Assembly: GCA_020631735.1 (NCBI GenBank)
Contig: CM036170.1
Location: 67,223,737-67,287,736 of the forward strand
Length of the DNA: 64,000 nt
Source: Saccharum officinarum
Taxonomy: Eukaryota > Streptophyta > Magnoliopsida > Poales > Poaceae
Direction: 5' to 3'
Positions 56,081 to 64,000 of the stretch are shown here, in pieces. The notes under the pieces are model-generated. The model saw only the letters and a list, made by a program, of their open reading frames with translations, searched no databases and had not been told where the DNA came from. The position numbers and the translations under genes are program-made. How positions within the stretch are numbered: the stretch's first letter is position 1; the number at the start of each line of letters is the position of its first letter.

Positions 56081-57660
56081 TGTTGGGTAATTTAATGCAC
56101 ACAGGAAAAGATCCGCAAGCGCACGGATACCGATGTAGCTTTCACCCGGGAGTGTTCCATGGTATCGATTTCCACGGGGAACATAAAGTGTGCTAGAAGA
56201 ATTAGGAACGTCCAAGGAAAGGGTAATTATAGGATAGATAGGGTTTTTAGGGTTGTCTAAGTGGTTCTATCTTGTCAAAGGCTTACTCTATTTTACCTAC
56301 TTCGGAGCAACAATATCTTTCCGACTCTCAAAAAAGATTGGGACGGAAGTAGTCGGGGGAAGGCTCCTAAAAAGCTCTACGAAACACCAACCCTAACGTG
56401 GTGGATTACAAAGACCGGACAGAGCTATCACCTCTGTGGGTTACCACAACTAACCGGAGGATTGGGCGCAAACTCTGGTAAACCCTAGTCTAGACGCCAC
56501 ATCTACACTAGCTTACTACTCTAATTACCTAGGATAACTAGAGCACTCAATACGAGCGGAGATCTAGTAAATACAATAAAGCAAGAACTAAAACTAAATA
56601 AAATACTTAGAAATAAATGTTGAAGAACCTAGAGATTGCTCAAGATGAACCAGATGCTACAGAAGTACAATGTCGAGGAAGATCTGATAGATTCGGCTCC
56701 TCCTCAGCTCTCTCCTCTCCTCTCTCTCTCTTCTCTAGTTTACAGCTAGATGAACTAGAACTAGAACTAGAAGTTGAACTAGAAGAACTAGAACTAGACG
56801 ATCATCTAGAGGGATCTCTACTTCTACTTGGATGGAGGGGTGAAACCCTAGCTTTTGCTCTAGATGTAGCTAATGAAGATGGAGATGGCCTGAGGGAGGG
56901 GGTCTGCCCCTGCTTATATAGTCCGGTGAGGTGAACCGCAGCCCTCGGATCAAACCGACTTGAAACAATGGTTGAGATGCGTCGTAGAGGTTAGTTAGAG
57001 GTCGTCACGCGAAGCTAGTCTCACTTGGAGGTAGGCCTAGGCCAGCCACCCTGACATGTGGGGCCAACCGGCCCCACTTATTAGCCTCCGGGCTCCCGCT
57101 TCATTTATGTGTCTTCTCGTGTCCTCTAGAACCTTCCCGTCAATTTCCGTGGAATTCAGACTTGATTTGGCTCGGTTTCTTGACTCCTACTCCTTCTTAG
57201 CTTATTCTGTTTTTATCCCTGAAAATTCACAATTCACAAAAGCTGTGGAAATTGTTATGTTAGTCCCTAAAACTCTTGCTTGGTGATGGTTCTGGAGTCT
57301 TCTAGAATCTTTCGAGTCGTATCCATCGTGGACTTTCTCTCTAGAACTCCAAATATAGCAACTGATATGTCCGTTTTGATCGTCTCGACGAGCTCTTCAC
57401 AATGGTGTGCTCTGTTTCATCACTTGAGGTACTTTTATGTGGTAAAATATTAAATATCCTACAAAACAAGTGAGAATAACACAACTCATGGAACTCGTTA
57501 GAATAAAAGGAAAAAGTCTACTTGACCCCTGAACTATCAGCTAGTGTCTAACCTACACCCCCAACTATAAAACTGTCTGTTTTACACCCTGAACTTTTCA
57601 AAACCGTTCAAATTACACCCTGGAGCGGTTTTGGACGGCGGTTTTGCTACAGTAACCATG
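56081..57660 (-). mobile_element. Probable solo LTR plus TE fragment inserted in the satellite
   Basis: Satellite stops at 56,080 and resumes after 57,660 in the same monomer position (gctctRatgaagtta on both sides). The insert starts TGTTGGGTAA; the strand with a promoter-like sequence is minus (TATATAAG at about 56,910, then a leader rich in CTAGTTCTAG-type repeats at 56,740-56,800). This suggests an LTR of about 1.4 kb read right to left, without internal genes. From about 57,508 a different repeat begins (agtctacttgacccctgaactatcag…), probably a second inserted element. Right boundary of the LTR is uncertain. Confidence 0.55.
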
Positions 57661-60600
57661 GTTTGCTCTAATGAAGTTATTATCAACTACGTCACACAAC
57701 CACGTAGTTAATGTACCGTGATGGCCGCGACACCAGGAACTGCCGATGCATATGTCGTAGCAAATATAAAACCTTGAGAACTTTGCCTTCCACACATGGA
57801 GTCAAGCTAGTTTTTTTCATGGCTATAGAACTACAGGCCTCACCCTAGGGAACCTAAATTGGCAAAAGTGGGTCACTAGAGACTTTTCTAAAAATAACTT
57901 ATCATTGGCAATAAAGCAGTGTTTGCTTCGGTGAAATCATGCAATTCCGTCAAAGATGTCTGGGTCCACCCGTGTTATGAAATGAGTTGGTTGTGATAGG
58001 AATGGCACATCTCATGTTAGGGTGTAGAGCTTAGATGAAGTCAATATCAATTATGTCACACAACCACACCATTAAGGTACCATGATGGCCGCGACAACGA
58101 AAACTGCCGATGTAGATGTCGTGGCAAATGTAAAACCTTGAGAAATTTGCCATCTGGACATGGAATCGAGCCAGGTTTTTTTCATAGCTATAGAACTATA
58201 AGCCTCACCCAGAAAAACCTAAATTAGCCAAAGTGGGTCCCGAGATATTTTTCTAAAAACAACTTATGATATGCAACATAGCAGTGTTTGTTTCAGTGAA
58301 ACATGCAATTCCATCAAAGATGACTAGGTCCACCTGTGTCACTAAATGAGTTGGTTGTGACAGGAATGGAACATCTCATGTTAGGGTGGAGAGGTTAGAT
58401 GAAGTCAATATCAATTACATCGCATAACCACACCATTAAGGTACCATGATGGTCACGACACCAGGAACTGTCGATTTAGGTGTCGTGGCAAATGTAAAAC
58501 TTTGAGAAATTTGCCTTCTGGACATGGAATTGAGCTAGTTTTTTTTGCGACTACAGAACTATAGGCCTGACACTAGTGAACCTGAATAGGCAAAAGTGGG
58601 TCCCTATAGATTTTTCTAAAAATAACTTATCATAGGCAACAAAGTAGTGTTTGTTTTGGTGAAATAATACAATTCCGTCCAAGATGTCTAGGTCCACCAG
58701 TGTGATGAAATGAGTTGGCTTTGATAGGAATGACACATCTCATGTTAGGGTGGAGAGCTCTGATGAAGTCAGTATCAACTACATCACACAACCACATAGT
58801 TAATGTACCGTGATGGCCGCGACACCGGTGACGGCCGATGCATATCATAGGCAACAAAGCACTGTTTGTTTTTGGTGAAATCATGTAATTCCATAAAGAT
58901 GTCTGGGTTCACCCGTGTTACGAAACGAGTTGGTTGTGATAGGATTGGCACATCTCATGTTAGGGTGGAGAGCCTAGATGAAGTCAGTATCAATTATGTC
59001 GCACAACTACACCATTAAGGTACCGTGATGGCCGCGACATCAGAAACTGCCGACTCAAATGTCGTGGCAAATGTAAAACCTTGAGAAATTTGCCTTCTAG
59101 ACATGGAATCAAGCTAGTTTTTTTCATGACTATAGAACTATAGGCCCCACTTGAGGGAACCCAAATTGGTAAAAGTGGGTCTCTAGAGATTTTTCTAAAA
59201 ATAACTTATCATAGGCAACAAAGCAGCGTTTGTTTCGGTAAAATAATGTAATTCCATCAAAGATGTCTAGCTCCACCCATGTTATGAAATGAGTTGGTTG
59301 TGATAGGAGTGGCACATCTTATGTTAGGGTCGAGAGCTCTGATGAAGTTAGTATCAACTATGTCACACAACCACACAGTTAATGTACCGTGATGGCTGTG
59401 ACACCGGGAACTGCCGATGCTTATGTCGTGGCAAATATAGAACCTTGAGAACTTTACCTTCCGGACAGGGAATCAAGTTAGTTTTTTTCATGGTTGTAGA
59501 ACTATAAGCCTCACCCTAGTGAACCTAAATTGGCAAAAGTAGGTCCCTAGAGACTTTTCCAAAAATAACTTATCATAGGCAATAAAGCAGTGTTTGTTTC
59601 GGTGAAATCTTGTAATTCTGTTAAAGATGTCTAGGTCCACCCGTGTTATGAAACGAGTTAATTGTGATAGGAATGACACATCTCATGTTGGGGTGGAGAG
59701 ATTAGATGAAGTCAGTATCAATTACGTCACACAACCACACCATTAAGGTACCGTGATGGCCACGACACCGAAAACTACCGACGTAGATGTCATGGCAAAT
59801 GTAAAACCTTGAGAAATTTGCCATCTAGACATGGAATCGAGCTAGGTTTTTTCATAGCTATAGAACTATAAGACTCACCCTAGGAAACCTGAATTGGCAA
59901 AAGTGGGTCCATAGAGATTTTTCTAAAAACAACTTATCCTGGGCAACATAGAAGTGTTTGTTTCAGTGAAATCATGCAATTCCATCAAAGATGACTGGGT
60001 CCACCCATGTTACTAAACTAGTTGGTTGTGACTGGAATGGAACATCTCATGTTAGGGTGTAGAGCTTAGATGAAGTCAATATCAATTACATCGCACAACC
60101 ACACCGTTAAGGTACCATGATGGCTGCGACACTAGGAACTATGGATTTATATGTCGTGGCAAATGTAAAACTTTGAGAAATTTGCCTTCTGGACATGGAA
60201 TTGAGCTAGTTTTTTTTCACGATTATAGAACTATAGGCCTCATGCTAGTGAACCAAAATAGGCAAAAGTGGGTCCCTACAGATTTTTCTCATAATAACTT
60301 ATCATAGGCAATAAAGTAGCGTTTGTTTTGGTGAAATAATGCAATTCCGTCAAAGATGTCTGGGTCCACCCGTGTTATAAAATGAGTTGACTTTGATAGG
60401 AATGGCACATCTCGTGTTAGGGTGGAGAGCACTAATGAATTCAGTATCAACTACATCACACAACCACATAGTTAATGTACTGTGATAGTCGCGACACCGG
60501 TGACTGCCGATGCATATGTCGTGGCAAATGTAAAACCTTAAGAACTTTGCCTTCCAGACGTGGAGTCAAGCTAGTTTTTTTCATAGCTACACAACGATAG

Positions 60601-63600
60601 ACCTCACCATAGGGAACCTGAATTGGCAAAAGTGGGTCCCTAAAGACTTTTCTAAAAATAACATATCATAGGCAACAAAGTAGTGTTTGTTTTTGGTGAA
60701 ATCATGTAATTCCATCAAAGATGTCTGGGTTCACCCGTGTTACGAAACGAGTTGGTTGTGATAGGATTGGCACATCTCATGTTATGGTGGAGAGCCTAGA
60801 TGAAGTCAGTATCAATTATGTCGCACAACTACACCGTTAAGGTACCGTGATGGCCGCGACATCCGAAACTGCCGATTCAAATGTCGTGGCAAATGTAAAA
60901 CCTTGAGAAATTTACCTTCTAGACATGGACTCGAGCTAGTTTTTTTCATGACTATAGAACTATAGGCCCCACTTGAGGGAACCCAAATTGGCAAAAGTGG
61001 GTCCCTAGAGATTTTTCTAAAAATAACTTATCCTAGGCAACAAAGCAGCGTTTGTTTCGGTAAAATAATGTAATTCCATCAAAGATGTCTGGCTCCACCC
61101 ATGTTATTAAATGAGTTGGCTATGATAGGAGTTGCACATCTTATGTTAGGGTCAAGAGCTCTAATAAAGTTAGTATCAACTATGTCACACAACCACACAG
61201 TTAATGTACCGTGATGGCCGCGACACCGGGAACTACCGATGCTTATGTCGTGGCAAATGTAGAACCTTGAGAACTTTGCCATCCGGACAGGGAATCAAGT
61301 TAGTTTTTTCATGGTTGTAGAACTATAAACCTCACCCTAGGGAACCTGAATTGGCAAAAGTGGGTCCCTAGAGACTTTTCCAAAAATAACTTATCATAGG
61401 CAATAAAGCAGTGTTTGTTTCAGTGAAATCTTATAATTTCGTTAAAGATGTCTAGGTCCACCCGTGTTATGAAACGAGTTAATTGTGATAGGAATGACAC
61501 ATCTCATGTTGGGGTGGAGAGATTAGATGAAGTCAGTATCAATTACGTCACACAACCACACCATTAAGGTACCGTGATGGCCGCGACACCAAAAACTGCC
61601 GATGTAGATGTCGTAGCAAATGTAAAACCTTGAGAAATTTGCCATCTAGACATGAAATCGAGCTAGGTTTTTTCATAGCTATAGAACTATAAGACTCACC
61701 CTAGGAAACCTGAATTGGCAAAAGTGGGTCCATAGAGATTTTTCTAAAAACAACTTATCCTGGGCAACATAGAAGTGTTTGTTTCGGTGAAATGATGCAA
61801 TTCCATCAAAGATGACTGGGTCCACCCATGTTACTAAACTAGTTGGTTGTGACTGGAATGGAACATCTCATGTTAGGGTGTAGAGCTTAGATGAAGTCAA
61901 TATCAATTACATCGCACAACCACACCGTTAAGGTACCATGATGGCTGCAACACTAGGAACTGTGGATTCAGATGTCGTGGCAAATATAAAACTTTGAGAA
62001 ATTTGCCTTCTGGACATGGAATTGAGCTAGTTTTTTTTTCACGATTATAGAACTATAGGCCTCATGCTAGTGAACCTAAATAGGCAAAAGTGGGTCCCTA
62101 CAGATTTTTCTCATAATAACTTATCATAGGCAATAAAGTAGCGTTTGTTTTGGTGAAATAATGCAATTCCGTCAAAGATGTCTGGGTCCACCCATGTTAT
62201 AAAATGAGTTGACTTTGATAGGAATGGCACATCTCATGTTAGGGTGGAGAGCACTAATGAATTCAGTATCAACTACATCACACAACCACATAGTTAATGT
62301 ACCGTGATGGCCGCGACACCGGTGACTGCCGATGCATATGTCGTGGCAAATGTAAAACCTTGAGAACTTTGCCTTCCAGACGTGGAGTCAAGCTAGTTTT
62401 TTTCATAGCTACACAACCATAGACCTCACCTTAGGGAACCTGAATTGGCAAAAGTGGGTCTCTAAAGACTTTTCTAAAAATAACATATCATAGGCAACAA
62501 AGCAGTGTTTGTTTTTGGTGAAATCATGTAATTCCATCAAAGATGTCTGGGTTCACCCGTGTTACGAAACTAGTTGGTTGTGATAGGAATGACACATCTC
62601 ATGTTAGGGTGGAGAGCTTAGATGAAGTCAGTATCAATTACGTCGCATAACCACGCTGTTAAGGTATCGTGATGGCCGCGACATTAGAAACTGTCGATTC
62701 AGATGTCCTGGCAAATGTAAAACCTTGAGCAATTTGCCTTCTAGACATGGAATAGAGCTAGTTTTTTTTCACGACTATAGAACTATAGGCCTCACCTAAG
62801 GGAACCCAAATTGGCAAAAGTGGGTACATAGAGATTTTTCTAAAAATAACTTATCATAGGCAACAATGTAGCGTTTGTTTCGGTGAAATAATGTAATTCC
62901 ATCAAAGATGTCTAGCTCCACCCATGTTATGAAATGAGTTAGTTGTGATAGGAATGGCACATCTCATGTTAGGGTGGAGAGCTCTGATGAAGTTAGTATC
63001 AACTGCATCACACAACCACGCAGTTAATGTCCCGTGATTGCCGCGACACCGGGAACTGCCGATGCATATGTCGTGGCAAATGTAGAACCTTGAGAACTTT
63101 GGCTTCCAGACATGGAATCAAGATAGTTTTTTCATGGCTATAGAACTACAGGACTCACCCTAGGGAACCTGAATTGGCAAAAGTGGGTCCCTAGAGACTT
63201 TCCTAAAAATAACTTATCATAGGCAATAAAGCAGTGTTTGTTTCGGTGAAATCATGCAATTCCGTCAAAGATGTCTGGGTCCACCCGTGTTATGAAACGA
63301 GTTTGTTGTGATAGGAATGACACATCTCATGTTAGGGTGGAGAGCTTAGATGAAGTCAGTATCAATTACGTCGCACAACCACACCAATAAGGTACCGTGA
63401 TGGCCGCGACACCAAAAACTGTTGACGTAGATGTCGTGGCAAATGTAAAACCTTGAGAAATTTGCCATCTGGACATGGAATCAAGCTACGTTTTTTCATA
63501 GCTATAGAACTATAATCCTCACCCTAGGAAACTTGAACTGGCAAAAGTGGGTCCCTAGAGATTTTTCTAAAAACAACTTATCCTAGGCAACATAGAAGTG

Positions 63601-64000
63601 TCTGTTTCGGTGAAATCATGCAATTCCATCAAAGATGACTGGGTCCACCCGTGTTACTAAACGAGTTGGTTATAACTGGAATGGAACATCTCATGTTAGG
63701 GTGTAGAGTTTAGATGAAGTCAATATCAATTACATCGCACAACCACACTGTTAAGGTACCATGATGGCTGCGACACCAGGAACTGTCCATTCAGATGTCG
63801 TGGCAAAAGTAAAACTTTGATAAATTTGTCTTCTGGACATAGAATTGAGCTAGTTTTTTATGACTACAGAACTATAGGCCTCATGCTAATGAACCTAAAT
63901 AGGCAAAAGTGGGTTCCTATAGATTTTTCTAAAAACAACTTATCATAGGCAACAAAGTAGCGTTTGTTTTGGTGAAATAATGCAATTTTGTCAAAGATGT
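57661..64000. repeat. 364-bp satellite array, right block with 5-monomer higher-order repeat
   Basis: Monomer starts at 57,870, 58,234, 58,598, (one shortened), 59,177, 59,541, 59,905, 60,270, 60,634, 60,999, 61,362, 61,726, 62,092, 62,456, 62,822, 63,185, 63,549 and 63,911. Marker variants recur every fifth monomer: acttgagggaaccc (59,150; 60,970), aaaacaacttatcctgggc (59,925; 61,747), ctcataataac (60,288; 62,110) and gtttttggtg (60,687; 62,511). The repeat unit is thus about 1,822 bp. The array continues past the window edge. Confidence 0.93.

Noticed and set aside
56617..56934. 105-codon ORF rich in Leu-Glu repeats
   Set aside because: Made of low-complexity CTAGAACTAGAA repeats on the antisense side of the putative LTR leader.
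57613..61282. Repeated 60-84-codon ORFs in the satellite
   Set aside because: They recur with the monomer but are broken in neighbouring monomers, so no coding constraint is visible.
54086..64000. CRISPR-like direct repeats
   Set aside because: The spacing is head-to-tail 364-bp monomers with no unique spacers in a plant genome; this is satellite DNA.

Overview
The window is nuclear DNA from a grass (Poaceae). The evidence is many small exons with GT-AG introns, very GC-rich first exons, grass-type chromovirus, Reina and RTE retroelements, Tourist/Stowaway/hAT MITEs and a long satellite array. I cannot name the species.

Layout. (1) 1-19,448, minus strand: a plant mitochondrial-type lipid-A-disaccharide synthase gene (LpxB) with seven recognisable exons. 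Exon 7 is split by an 11.77 kb Ty3/gypsy chromovirus (468-12,233; 2.85 kb LTRs; 5-bp target-site duplication GAGAA). Intron 5 carries a 5'-truncated RTE LINE (14,624-17,508; 19-bp TSD) with an open endonuclease-RT frame. (2) 19,449-19,717: a 269-bp head-to-head promoter. (3) 19,718-29,831, plus strand: a 19-exon BipA/TypA-family GTPase gene, 673 aa, probably organelle-targeted, with one GC-AG intron. (4) 31,378-36,627, minus strand: an 8-exon PDAP1-like (28 kDa heat- and acid-stable phosphoprotein) gene, 164 aa, with a transposon in intron 4. (5) 38,811-41,024: the 3' half of a decayed Reina-like gypsy element running into a 100-N gap (41,025-41,124). (6) 41,125-54,085, plus strand: a second, heavily mutated chromovirus with 3.9 kb LTRs. 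(7) 54,086-64,000: a 364-bp satellite array, dimeric near the retroelement and organised in 5-monomer (about 1.82 kb) higher-order repeats further right, interrupted at 56,081-57,660 by a probable solo LTR plus another TE fragment.

How the parts relate. LpxB and the BipA-like gene share a bidirectional promoter with TGGGCY (site II) elements, and both proteins look organelle-directed. The BipA-like and PDAP1-like genes converge. The LpxB copy is recently broken: its reading frame is intact up to the insertion and meets a stop at the LTR edge.

Most interesting signal. Both chromoviruses carry an additional sense ORF between the 5' LTR and gag. The two proteins share a central motif (FP...D..IW..P) and a coiled-coil C-terminal part. 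In the second element this extra protein begins with a near copy of the histone H3 N-terminal tail (ARTKQT..KSTGG.APR.QLA) and ends in an acidic tract, in an element whose integrase carries a chromodomain. Extra-ORF and gag start codons in both elements lie directly after a splice-acceptor-like AG.
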